14,549 bases of DNA from CAYWHE01 sp964458125. Its GTDB lineage: Bacteria; Bacteroidota; Bacteroidia; AKYH767-A; OLB10. Position 1 is the first letter of the stretch. The number at the start of each line of letters is the position of its first letter. This document shows, in pieces, positions 1-7,234 of the stretch. The notes beneath the pieces were generated by a model. It did no database searches. It worked only from the letters and a program-made list of their open reading frames with translations, and was not told the origin of the DNA. The translations under genes and the position numbers were made by a program. The stretch covers positions 1-14,549 of the forward strand of contig CAYWHE010000097.1 of NCBI GenBank assembly GCA_964458125.1, given 5' to 3'.

Positions 1-59
1 CGAAAGCTGGGTTTGAACCTTACAGGGGCGCGAAAAGCGCGACCTGTCAGGTTCTTTCG
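1..59 (-). other. Long imperfect inverted repeat downstream of tRNA-Thr
   Basis: Nearly the whole stretch folds on itself. Positions 15-20 pair with 49-54, 22-26 with 43-47, and 29-32 with 38-41 around a five-base loop (33-37). Positions 1-5 can pair with 55-59 across an unpaired bulge at 6-14. It lies directly 3' of the minus-strand tRNA-Thr. It may therefore be a transcript 3'-end structure or processing element of that tRNA. There is no clear run of T after the hairpin in the tRNA's direction, so a standard intrinsic terminator is only one possibility. The strand is assigned by proximity only. Confidence 0.5.
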
Positions 60-61
60 TG

Positions 62-134
62 AGCCTTCCACGGGACTTGAACCCGCGACCTGCTGATTAC
101 GAATCAGCTGCTCTACCAACTGAGCTAAGAAGGC
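62..134 (-). tRNA. tRNA-Thr (anticodon CGT)
   Basis: The reverse complement gives a complete 73-nt cloverleaf. The acceptor GCCTTCT pairs with GGAAGGC with one G-T pair. A D-arm of GCTC/GAGC follows. The anticodon stem GCTGA/TCAGC carries the loop TTCGTAA. The T-arm is GCGGG-TTCAAGT-CCCGT. Anticodon CGT reads the threonine codon ACG. The discriminator base is T. The 3' CCA is not encoded (the next genomic bases are CAC), so it must be added after transcription. The body closely resembles bacterial tRNA-Thr(CGT). It lies downstream of the deaminase gene on the same strand but has its own promoter box. Confidence 0.96.
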
Positions 135-161
135 TTTAGTATAAATAAGCTATACGCATCA

Positions 162-169
162 CAAAGATA
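162..169 (-). promoter_or_regulatory. -7 promoter box for tRNA-Thr
   Basis: The minus strand reads TATCTTTG here, an exact match to the Bacteroidota -7 consensus TAnnTTTG. Transcription would start near 156, giving a leader of about 22 nt before the mature tRNA 5' end at 134. The leader contains a small inverted repeat (139-143 with 151-155). No clear -33 TTG was seen. The box lies in the 50-bp gap between the deaminase stop codon and the tRNA. Confidence 0.6.
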
Positions 170-184
170 AAAGGTTTTCAGGAT

Positions 185-1387
185 TTAAAAAAGTTTGCGG
201 ACGGACGTTTCGGGCTTCAGCTGAAGCTTTTCGGCATCCACACGCTCGAGCAGGTTGATGCCCGGCCGTTTTCCATTTTCCAGGCTGCCCAGCGCTTGTT
301 CCCAACCAAAAAAACAGGCCCCGTTGCGGGTGGCCCACGGCATCACCTCCTGAAGGGAAAGCCAGGGGTTGCGGAACAGCAGGGTCTTCATTTCTTCCAG
401 GATGGATAATCCATAATTGGACGCCAGGCTATCGGTACCCAGCAAAATCCGGTGGAATGCGTTTCGGAAAATTTTAACTTCGGGAAGCCGGTTTTCAATA
501 TACAGGTTGGCATTCGGACAAAAACACCACCAGGTTTCCAATGCTTCTCCGGCAGCCCATTCCACGTCCTCCCGGCTGGTAAAGGTGTTGTGAACCAGCA
601 ACAGTTTACTGCATCCGGAAAGGCCCGGCTGTATGGACCGGATGGCAGTCTTCCCGGTGAGGGCGGCAAATTCAAGGGAATAACCCGCACGGTTGAAAAA
701 ATTGAGCAGGGGTCCGCTGCGGCTGATAAACAATTCGTTCTCCCCTTCACATTCCTGGTTATGTATGGTCAGCAGGGAATTGTTTTGACGGGCATGTTCA
801 TTCAGCAAGGCCATAAGCTTTTTACTGACTGAGTAGAGGGCATGGGGCACCAGGGAACAGCCATGGGAGGCAGGCATGGTGGCTTGCAAATCTTTTTTCA
901 GTTGCAGTCCACGCTGCCAGCTGGCTTCCGTTTTGGATTCATCCAGGTCGTAAAGTTCCAGGAAGGTGTGATAAAACATATGGTCCCCTGCCTTGCAGGT
1001 AAACGTATCGGGGCCGTTTGAAATATCGCCCGCGGCCACTATGCCGTTCCTGATCATTTCCGATTCGGCCTCCATGATGGCCTGGCGGATCTGCTCCGGT
1101 GAGAAGGAATTGCGATAGGCCAGCATGTCACCCAGAAATCCGGTAAGCCCGGTCCTTTCGGAAATAATTCCCTTCAGGTAAGCTAGTTCCAGGTGCCCGT
1201 GCCCGTTAATAAACCCCGGGCAGAGAAAACCGCTGAAGCGTTGAACAGCTGAAGGATCGGGCAGTGATTCCTGCCTGGAAGGATCAATTACCTCCCTGAT
1301 CCGGCCATCCGTGTCAACCTGAAGAATGCCGTCCCGGATTGGCGGATTGCTGACCGGAAACAGGACATCGGCCTGTAGATATTGCAT
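185..1387 (-). CDS. Amidohydrolase-superfamily deaminase (SAH/aminodeoxyfutalosine deaminase-like)
   Basis: Encodes a 400-aa cytoplasmic enzyme of the cytosine-deaminase-like branch of the amidohydrolase superfamily. Visible active-site elements, in order: the HxH metal pair in GHGHLE (His63, His65), HALYSVS (His182), HNQE (His209 metal ligand, Glu212 proton shuttle), VHNT (His266) and GTDS (Asp319). The full set of a single-metal aminohydrolase is intact. The motifs HxLYSVS and TDSLASN resemble enzymes annotated as S-adenosylhomocysteine or aminodeoxyfutalosine deaminase; the latter acts in the futalosine route to menaquinone. No other menaquinone gene is in the window, so the substrate is unproven. 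The start at 1387 gives a normal N-terminal beta-sandwich before the HxH. A near-consensus -7 box (TATTCTTG, 1395-1402 minus) lies just upstream. The gene diverges from rlmN. Confidence 0.87.
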   Translation of the reverse strand: MQYLQADVLFPVSNPPIRDGILQVDTDGRIREVIDPSRQESLPDPSAVQRFSGFLCPGFINGHGHLELAYLKGIISERTGLTGFLGDMLAYRNSFSPEQIRQAIMEAESEMIRNGIVAAGDISNGPDTFTCKAGDHMFYHTFLELYDLDESKTEASWQRGLQLKKDLQATMPASHGCSLVPHALYSVSKKLMALLNEHARQNNSLLTIHNQECEGENELFISRSGPLLNFFNRAGYSLEFAALTGKTAIRSIQPGLSGCSKLLLVHNTFTSREDVEWAAGEALETWWCFCPNANLYIENRLPEVKIFRNAFHRILLGTDSLASNYGLSILEEMKTLLFRNPWLSLQEVMPWATRNGACFFGWEQALGSLENGKRPGINLLERVDAEKLQLKPETSVRKLF

Positions 1388-1421
1388 AACGGTACAAGAA
1401 TACGAAGAAAAAACCTGTCTT

Positions 1422-1438
1422 TAAATTTGGTATCTTTG
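1422..1438 (+). promoter_or_regulatory. Two tandem -7 boxes for rlmN
   Basis: TAAATTTG (1422-1429) and TATCTTTG (1431-1438) both match TAnnTTTG exactly and are offset by nine bases. The downstream box would start transcription near 1443-1445, essentially at the rlmN ATG at 1444. The upstream box would leave a leader of only about 8-10 nt. No Shine-Dalgarno sequence can fit, so leaderless or very short-leader translation is implied if either box is used. Confidence 0.55.
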
Positions 1439-1443
1439 TCCGC

Positions 1444-2493
1444 ATGGAAACGGCTGCCAAAACTGATATCCGGGCGCTCACCCTTCCCGGCCTGGAGGCT
1501 TTTTTTGAAGCCAAAGGCGAAAAAAAATTCCGGGCCAGGCAGGTATACGAATGGCTCTGGAAAAAATCGGCCCGTGATTTCAGCAGCATGAGCAATCTTT
1601 CTCTTGGCCTGCGCGCCATGCTGGAAGAAAACTTTGAAATACTGGCTGTGAAGATCGATCACTTCCAGGTGAGCCGGGACCGTACCATCAAGGATGCCTT
1701 CCGGCTTTATGACGGCAACCTCGTGGAAGGGGTGCTGATTCCCGCCGAATCCCGCATGACGGCCTGCGTATCCTCCCAGGCTGGCTGCAGCCTGACCTGT
1801 ACCTTCTGCGCCACGGGCCGGCTGGACCGCATCCGCAACCTGGAGGCCGGGGAAATTTACGACCAGGTCGTCCTCCTGAACCGGCAGGCCGAAAAGGAAT
1901 ACAAGACCCCTCTCTCCAATATCGTATACATGGGCATGGGAGAACCCCTGCTGAACTATTCCCAGGTGCTGAAATCGGTGGAACACATCACCTCTCCCGA
2001 AGGCCTGAATATGTCGCCCCAGCGGATTACCATTTCCACGGCCGGTATTGCGAAAATGATTAAAAAACTGGGCGATGACCGGGTCAGGTTCAACCTGGCC
2101 CTGTCCCTGCATGCCGCCAATGATGCCAAACGAAACCGGATCATGCCCATCAACGAGCAGAATAACCTCGAAGCGCTGAAGGAAGCGCTCCGGTATTTTT
2201 ATGATCTTACCGGTACCCGCATCACCTATGAGTATATCGTTTTTGATCAGTTCAACGACACCCTGGAGGATGCGGGTGAACTGGCAGAGTTTTGCAAAAA
2301 CGTCCCCTGTAAAATAAACCTGATTGAATACAATCCCATTGAAGGGGGCGCCTATACCAATGCCAAAACAGCCAAAACCGAAGCCTTTAAAAATTTCCTG
2401 GAAAGTAAAAATCTCGTGGTTAACATCAGGCGCAGCCGGGGGAAAGATATTGATGCCGCCTGCGGGCAACTGGCCAATAAAGTAAAAATCTGA
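1444..2493 (+). CDS. rlmN: Dual-specificity 23S rRNA A2503 / tRNA A37 C2-methyltransferase RlmN
   Basis: A 349-aa radical-SAM enzyme that methylates C2 of A2503 in 23S rRNA and A37 of some tRNAs, tuning translational fidelity. The N-terminal helical domain (about 1-90) has the family motif FRARQVYEWLW. The radical-SAM cluster CxxxCxxC is Cys115, Cys119 and Cys122 (CSLTCTFCATG). The MGMGEPLLNY SAM-binding segment is at about 163-172, and SLHAANDAKRNRIMPIN at about 221-237. The conserved C-terminal Cys340 (DAACGQL) is the residue that forms the transient methyl/RNA adduct in this family. Length is typical. The start is supported by the N-terminal family resemblance beginning at once (DIRALTLPGLEAFF). 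It is the only plus-strand gene in the left half, divergent from the deaminase and convergent with rsmI. Confidence 0.97.
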   Translation: METAAKTDIRALTLPGLEAFFEAKGEKKFRARQVYEWLWKKSARDFSSMSNLSLGLRAMLEENFEILAVKIDHFQVSRDRTIKDAFRLYDGNLVEGVLIPAESRMTACVSSQAGCSLTCTFCATGRLDRIRNLEAGEIYDQVVLLNRQAEKEYKTPLSNIVYMGMGEPLLNYSQVLKSVEHITSPEGLNMSPQRITISTAGIAKMIKKLGDDRVRFNLALSLHAANDAKRNRIMPINEQNNLEALKEALRYFYDLTGTRITYEYIVFDQFNDTLEDAGELAEFCKNVPCKINLIEYNPIEGGAYTNAKTAKTEAFKNFLESKNLVVNIRRSRGKDIDAACGQLANKVKI

Positions 2494-2630
2494 ATGTATG
2501 GTTTATCCCCGGACGTTTAAGAATTAAAAAAAATCCTAACATTATCCTGAAGGAAATCTGCAGCTTATAATCGCTATTTTCCTTCTGGGTTGATTTACAG
2601 AACTGTTAGCCTTTTCTGCCTGTTATAAAA

Positions 2631-3317
2631 TCAAACCCCCTTTCCCATCACCACCAGCACGATTTCCCCTTTGATGGTTTTCGAGCTGAAATACCGGTGC
2701 AGTTCCTCCAGGGTTCCTCTTTGTGTTTCCTCGTAAAGTTTGGTCAGTTCCCTGGAAACCGAAGCTTTTCTTTCCTTTCCCAGCATTTCGGCCAGTTGTT
2801 CTAACGTTTTAAGTAAACGATAAGGGGATTCGTAAAATACCATTGTTCTCTCCTCCTCCTTCAGTTTTTGGAGTGCCGTCGTCCTGCCCTTTTTATGGGG
2901 GAGGAATCCCTCAAATACAAACCGGTCGCAGGGAAGGCCTGAGTTGACCAGGGCAGGCACCAGGGCCGTCGGCCCGGGCAGGCACTCTACGGAAAGGTTG
3001 TTTTTAATGCATTCCCTGACCAGCAGGAATCCGGGATCGGAAATGCCCGGCGTCCCGGCGTCGCTGATCAGGGCGATGCGCCTGCCGCTCTGCAAAAGGC
3101 GGATGATTTCCTGCAGGGCCTGGTGCTCATTATGCTGGTGATGGGCCAGGGGTTTTTTGGCAATGCCCAGATGGTTCAGCAGGACGGAACTGGTCCGGGT
3201 ATCTTCGGCCAGGATCAGGTCAGCTTCCTTTAATATGCGTATAGCCCTTAGCGTTATATCCTCCAGGTTTCCGATGGGTGTCGGAACCAGGAACAATTTA
3301 CCGCCTGCCGTTTCCAT
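2631..3317 (-). CDS. rsmI: 16S rRNA (cytidine1402-2'-O)-methyltransferase RsmI
   Basis: A 228-aa tetrapyrrole-methylase-fold enzyme that 2'-O-methylates C1402 in the decoding centre of 16S rRNA using SAM. Family motifs are all present: PTPIGNLEDIT (12-22), AEDTRTS (37-43), LISDAGTPGISDPG (83-96), LPGPTALVPALV (113-124), FEGFLPHKKGR (135-145) and YESPYRL (162-168). The protein ends soon after the methylase core and lacks the extra C-terminal domain of the longer E. coli enzyme (about 286 aa); the short form appears common in this phylum. The first 20 bp overlap the end of the upstream lipoprotein gene, which suggests translational coupling and places it last in the arfB-lipoprotein-rsmI operon. 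It converges with rlmN across 137 bp. Confidence 0.96.
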   Translation of the reverse strand: METAGGKLFLVPTPIGNLEDITLRAIRILKEADLILAEDTRTSSVLLNHLGIAKKPLAHHQHNEHQALQEIIRLLQSGRRIALISDAGTPGISDPGFLLVRECIKNNLSVECLPGPTALVPALVNSGLPCDRFVFEGFLPHKKGRTTALQKLKEEERTMVFYESPYRLLKTLEQLAEMLGKERKASVSRELTKLYEETQRGTLEELHRYFSSKTIKGEIVLVVMGKGV

Positions 3318-6300
3318 GCCCTTGATTCCCTGCCCGGAGTACCCTCATGGGGCTGTTGTTGTTACCGATCAGCAGGCATTTCCTCCCCGATACCCGTATC
3401 ATTTTCATGCTGCGGGCATCCTGGTCATTAAAGAAACCGGAAGCCGTTACCGGAATGTGCCGGAATCCCCCCTTTCCGTCACCTTTTAAAAAATTACCGA
3501 TGGAGGCATCGTAACGGCCTGTTTCCACCTCCGGTGCGTATGAATTTCCGGCCATGACCAGGTCCATGAGGCCGTCTCCGTCAAAATCATCGCAAACCAC
3601 GGCATTCACGGGAGCAAACTGGGTTTCCACCGGAAGGGCATGAACCTTAAAGTGTCCCCTTCCGTCATTCTCAAACCAGGAAGTGGAAAAGGTCCTGCTG
3701 TACAGCACCTTTGTCGTATCGACCTGGGACTTCGGAAACAAATCGTATATGGTAGCCGTTGCATAGGGCTGGTAGCGCAGGAATTTTTTACGGAGGGGGC
3801 GGATCTGATCCAGCAACATGTCACGGTTGTGGATGGGATAGCTTTTGCCCTGAATGTAACAGCACATGACGGCATCCACGGTTCCGTTCCCGTCAAAATC
3901 TCCGGCATAAACACATGCCGGCTCATCTTCTTTGGCTTTGATGCGGGAGTTCAGGCCCAGGTTGCCGGCCACCAGATCCATGTCCCCATCCTTGTCCAGG
4001 TCGGCCGCCTGCACGCAGTTCCACCAGCCTTCGGATTTTTCCAGCCCGGAACCAGCCGCCGTGGAAACCAGTTTCCCGTTTTCATTTTTAAACAGGCTGA
4101 CAGCCATCCATTGTCCGGTCACCACCAGGTCGGGCTTATGATCACCATTAAAGTCGGTCCAAACCGCATCGCAGACCAGTCCGGGATTTACCAGATCCGG
4201 GCACACTTCGGCGGTGACATCCTTAAACTGTCCTTTGTTATTCTGAAGGATATAACTCCGCGGGGGTAACGGGTAACGGCCGGAAAGGATACGGCCGCCA
4301 ACAAACAAATCGGGATCCCCGTCTCCATCGTAATCGCCCGCCACCACACAGGAGCCGGAACTGAATTCAGCCGGAAGGGCCCGCTCATCCCGGGTCAGCA
4401 TGCCTTTACCGTTGTTCAGGTAAAGGCGGTCCTGGTAGGCCGCTGCGTTTTCGTCAAATTCATTGCCGCCGCTCACCACATATAAATCAAGGTCCCCGTC
4501 ACCATCGGCGTCAAACAGCAGGGCCCCGGTGTCTTCCTGTTGTTTATCTTTTTCCAGCGCCGGCGAAACGGAACGTATAAAGGTACCGTTAGCCTGCTGG
4601 AGGTAAAGGGCCCCGGCCGACCCGGCAGCGCCCCCGGCGAAGAAATCATCCCTGCCGTCACCGTTCAGGTCACCGGTGGCCAGGCAGGGTCCCTGTTCGG
4701 AAAATTCCTGTGGCAGGAGGGGTTCCCGCTTAAAATCAATGTACTCATTTTCCCTGTGATTAAAGTCAGCGCCCGTTTCCCGCGTCACATCGGCAAAAAG
4801 CGTTTGTTGTTCTGCCGGCGTGGTTTTCGCGGGTTTCACCGCATTTTTTTTATCCAGCAACACCACCTGGTCTGCCTTGACATGCTCCAAAATCTCCGTA
4901 CTTCCATCACTCCAGGCCACTTCGGCCCGGTCCACTTCCGTTTTATTCCCCAGGCCAAAATGTAACCGGTTCTCCACACCTGAGTAATAAGCGTTGGTTG
5001 GGTTGAACATTTTGGATTGCAGGCTGTCGCCCGTGGTGATTTTCACAACCGCGTCCACGCCCTGGCTGTTCTGACCGCTGCCTTTCAGCCTGAACTGGAT
5101 AAAATGCATGTTGTTCTGCTGCCTGGCGTTATTTCGGTAACAGGCGACAGGGAAATCGATATTGTTGACCACGATATCCAGGTCACCGTCATTGTCCAGG
5201 TCCGCCGCCGCCGCTCCGTTGCTGAAATAACTTTCCTTTATACCCCATTCCGCCGATTTATCCGAAAAGGTGAGGTCCCCGTTATTTCTGTACACATAAC
5301 TGCGAAGTGGAGTTGATGGTACTGCAGCCAGCAGGTCGTAGATGTGTTTGAACTGCCCTATTCCGCCGTGCTTGTTGATGGAATCAAGGAAGTAACGCGA
5401 ATAATCAAGGTTCGTGAGGTCCTTCCGGTAGCCGTTGGCCACGAACAGGTCCTTCCATCCGTCATTATCGAAATCTTCAAATAAAGGAGCCCAGCTCCAG
5501 TCGGTATTGGAAACACCGGCCAGTTGACCGATTTCGCTGAAGGTACCGTTGCCGTTATTGAGCTGCAGGTTGTTTCGCATATACTGGTAACCGTATCCGT
5601 AGCTGGTGGCAATGTGAAAATCGTCAAATCCCATGGGTCCGCGCAGCATTTTCTGGCGGAAATTATCTTCGGCCAGCATATCCAGTGTGTATACATCCAT
5701 CAGTCCGTCGTTGTTAAAATCGGCCACCTGGCTGCCCATACTGGAATTGCTGGTGTGTTTGAAGTATTTCTCCAGTTCATCGGTAAACGTACCGTTGCGG
5801 TTGTTCACATATAATTTATCCGCACCCAGGAAATCATTGGTGACATACAGGTCCATCCAGCCATCCTGGTTGATATCGATGACGGCGGCATTGAATCCGA
5901 AATCCTTGTTGTCAACCCTGGCCTGCATGGTGACATCCGTGAAGGTCTGATTTCCGTTATTGCGGTATAGCCGGTCGCTGACGTATTCACGGTCAGTTTC
6001 CGGCTTAAACAGTGCAGTGGTGGCATTGGAATAGTCCAATGGAGAATTCACCAGGTACATGTCTAGGTCCCCGTCATTGTCATAATCAAAAAAAGTGGCC
6101 TGGTTGGAATTGCTTTCATCGGCAAGCCCGTATTCCCGTGCCTTTTCAGTAAAGGTCAGGTTACCGTTATTGATGTACAGCAGATTTCTTCTTTTCTCAG
6201 GGGAAAATTTCCCGGAACGGCAGACATAAATGTCCAGGTTACCGTCATGGTTGATATCCACCATCGTGACACCGGTACTCAGCGCCTCGCGGGGCAGGAT

Positions 6301-6633
6301 TCCCGCCTTTTTCGTAATGTCTTCAAACTGCAGGTTTCCCTTATTCAGGTATAATATATTGTCCAGGTTGACGGCGGCAAAAAACAAGTCCGGCAATCCG
6401 TCATTATTGATGTCTCCTGCAGCCACCCCGCTTCCGTTATAGATGTATTCGTGTGTGAGTACGAGTTCATCATTGTCGAGGATCCGGTTGATGAAGCTGA
6501 GGCCCGTCTGTTCGGCAGACTGCTGGGTGAAGAGCGGAGCCGGCGTTCCGGTTTCCTTTTCCGTTTTTTTCTCCGGTTCTGAGCAGGAAATCAGGAACAC
6601 GGAAAAGGCAAGAATCAGGGATAAATTTTTCAT
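3298..6633 (-). CDS. Giant VCBS/FG-GAP repeat lipoprotein with central ASPIC/UnbV domain
   Basis: A 1111-aa predicted outer-membrane or surface lipoprotein. The start at 6633 is chosen over an in-frame extension to 6789 because it begins a clear lipoprotein signal peptide (MKNLSLILAFSVFLIS) with lipobox LISC and lipidated Cys17. The extension would lie inside arfB and precede the signal. Fourteen DxDxDGxxD-type calcium-loop motifs are visible, starting near residues 74, 126, 183, 253, 305, 387 and 478, then 655, 708, 767, 827, 878, 912 and 1016. Between the two sets, about 525-595, is an ASPIC/UnbV-like domain (HFGLGNKTEVDRAEVAWSDG). The layout suggests two beta-propellers joined by UnbV. One loop (DFNGDHKPD) has His in place of the usual Gly. 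Function is unknown; Bacteroidota relatives are often linked to glycan or surface binding. It lies 29 bp after arfB and overlaps rsmI by 20 bp. Confidence 0.92.
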   Translation of the reverse strand: MKNLSLILAFSVFLISCSEPEKKTEKETGTPAPLFTQQSAEQTGLSFINRILDNDELVLTHEYIYNGSGVAAGDINNDGLPDLFFAAVNLDNILYLNKGNLQFEDITKKAGILPREALSTGVTMVDINHDGNLDIYVCRSGKFSPEKRRNLLYINNGNLTFTEKAREYGLADESNSNQATFFDYDNDGDLDMYLVNSPLDYSNATTALFKPETDREYVSDRLYRNNGNQTFTDVTMQARVDNKDFGFNAAVIDINQDGWMDLYVTNDFLGADKLYVNNRNGTFTDELEKYFKHTSNSSMGSQVADFNNDGLMDVYTLDMLAEDNFRQKMLRGPMGFDDFHIATSYGYGYQYMRNNLQLNNGNGTFSEIGQLAGVSNTDWSWAPLFEDFDNDGWKDLFVANGYRKDLTNLDYSRYFLDSINKHGGIGQFKHIYDLLAAVPSTPLRSYVYRNNGDLTFSDKSAEWGIKESYFSNGAAAADLDNDGDLDIVVNNIDFPVACYRNNARQQNNMHFIQFRLKGSGQNSQGVDAVVKITTGDSLQSKMFNPTNAYYSGVENRLHFGLGNKTEVDRAEVAWSDGSTEILEHVKADQVVLLDKKNAVKPAKTTPAEQQTLFADVTRETGADFNHRENEYIDFKREPLLPQEFSEQGPCLATGDLNGDGRDDFFAGGAAGSAGALYLQQANGTFIRSVSPALEKDKQQEDTGALLFDADGDGDLDLYVVSGGNEFDENAAAYQDRLYLNNGKGMLTRDERALPAEFSSGSCVVAGDYDGDGDPDLFVGGRILSGRYPLPPRSYILQNNKGQFKDVTAEVCPDLVNPGLVCDAVWTDFNGDHKPDLVVTGQWMAVSLFKNENGKLVSTAAGSGLEKSEGWWNCVQAADLDKDGDMDLVAGNLGLNSRIKAKEDEPACVYAGDFDGNGTVDAVMCCYIQGKSYPIHNRDMLLDQIRPLRKKFLRYQPYATATIYDLFPKSQVDTTKVLYSRTFSTSWFENDGRGHFKVHALPVETQFAPVNAVVCDDFDGDGLMDLVMAGNSYAPEVETGRYDASIGNFLKGDGKGGFRHIPVTASGFFNDQDARSMKMIRVSGRKCLLIGNNNSPMRVLRAGNQGHGNGRR

Positions 6634-6662
6634 GGAGATTAGGGCTATATCGCGATTAAATG

Positions 6663-7091
6663 TTAAGATGTCCAACCTGGTTTCCGAAGGAGTTTCCGTT
6701 CGGATGTTTTTTTCTTCTCCTTCAGCCGCTCTTCCCTGGCTACTTCCGGGATCACGGAAGGGATTCGTTTCTTCACCGGTTGAAGGCATTTCAACAGCAG
6801 GGTGATGAGTTTTTCGTTTACGGCCTTTTTATTCATGTACTGGGTCCGCGCCTCCTGGCAGGTCAGCCGCAGCACACCATCGGCCATTATCCTGGAGGCT
6901 GCACGCTGGCGGATACGCTCCTTCTGTTCCTCCCGGAGCGTCTGCGAGGAGGCCAGGTCGAACAAGAGTTCCACTTTGGAGGAAACCTTGTTCACGCTCT
7001 GTCCGCCCTTTCCGCTGCTGCGGGAAACACGGTAGGTGACTTCCTTCAACAACAGGCTGACGTCAAAGGGTTGCCGGGACGGAGTGTTCAT
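6663..7091 (-). CDS. arfB: Peptidyl-tRNA hydrolase / ribosome-rescue factor ArfB (YaeJ/ICT1 family)
   Basis: A 142-aa class-I release-factor-like protein that hydrolyses peptidyl-tRNA on ribosomes stalled at the end of an mRNA, independently of a stop codon. The catalytic GGQ is at residues 29-31 in the family context SRSSGKGGQSVNKVSSKVEL. Length is close to E. coli ArfB (140 aa), and there is no codon-recognition domain, so it is not a normal release factor. The C-terminal tail (about 110-142) is rich in Lys and Arg, as expected for the tail that enters the empty mRNA channel. It is the first gene of the putative operon with the VCBS lipoprotein and rsmI. A weak -7-like box (TTTCTTTG, 7108-7115 minus) lies upstream, with one mismatch. 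Confidence 0.94.
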   Translation of the reverse strand: MNTPSRQPFDVSLLLKEVTYRVSRSSGKGGQSVNKVSSKVELLFDLASSQTLREEQKERIRQRAASRIMADGVLRLTCQEARTQYMNKKAVNEKLITLLLKCLQPVKKRIPSVIPEVAREERLKEKKKTSERKLLRKPGWTS

Positions 7092-7151
7092 GCACGGGGC
7101 TTTATCACAAAGAAAAGAAATAAATGTTTAGGGAAGGATTATTCCTCCTGT

Positions 7152-7176
7152 AAAAACCGGAAAAAGAAAAATCCGG
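7152..7176 (-). terminator. Candidate intrinsic terminator after the DUF4468 gene
   Basis: On the minus strand a 5-bp stem CCGGA/TCCGG (7172-7176 with 7157-7161) closes a T-rich ten-base loop and is followed at once by TTTTT (7152-7156). It lies about 60 nt past the DUF4468 stop codon and before arfB. The stem is short, so strength is uncertain. Confidence 0.5.
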
Positions 7177-7234
7177 CGCCAGGCTTTTAACACCATTCAA
7201 AAACTGACTGGATCAGACGGATTACAAACGGGTG

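Noticed and set aside
1..60. A second tRNA beside tRNA-Thr, suggested by a T-arm-like GGTTCAAACCC
   Set aside because: No D-arm, anticodon stem or acceptor of proper length can be built; the palindromic hairpin explains the bases better.
1288..2469. A 393-codon open frame antisense to rlmN
   Set aside because: It is the mirror of rlmN on the opposite strand, has low-complexity Gly/Phe-rich content and no family resemblance, while rlmN has every catalytic motif.
2549..2585. Hairpin GAAGGAAA/TTTCCTTC between the convergent rlmN and rsmI genes as a shared terminator
   Set aside because: The 21-base loop and AT-rich 8-bp stem are weak and no T run follows; kept only as a note.
3640..4269. A 209-codon plus-strand frame and similar ones across 3600-5950
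   Set aside because: They are shadows of the repetitive Asp/Gly-rich codons of the VCBS lipoprotein; the minus-strand frame has a signal peptide and 14 conserved loops.
6634..6789. Longer start for the VCBS protein at 6789
   Set aside because: It would add 52 residues, lies largely within arfB, and would bury the lipoprotein signal that begins at 6633.
7139..7150. Strong Shine-Dalgarno-like AGGAGG on the minus strand upstream of arfB
   Set aside because: No start codon follows at a useful distance; arfB starts about 50 nt further on, so it looks coincidental.
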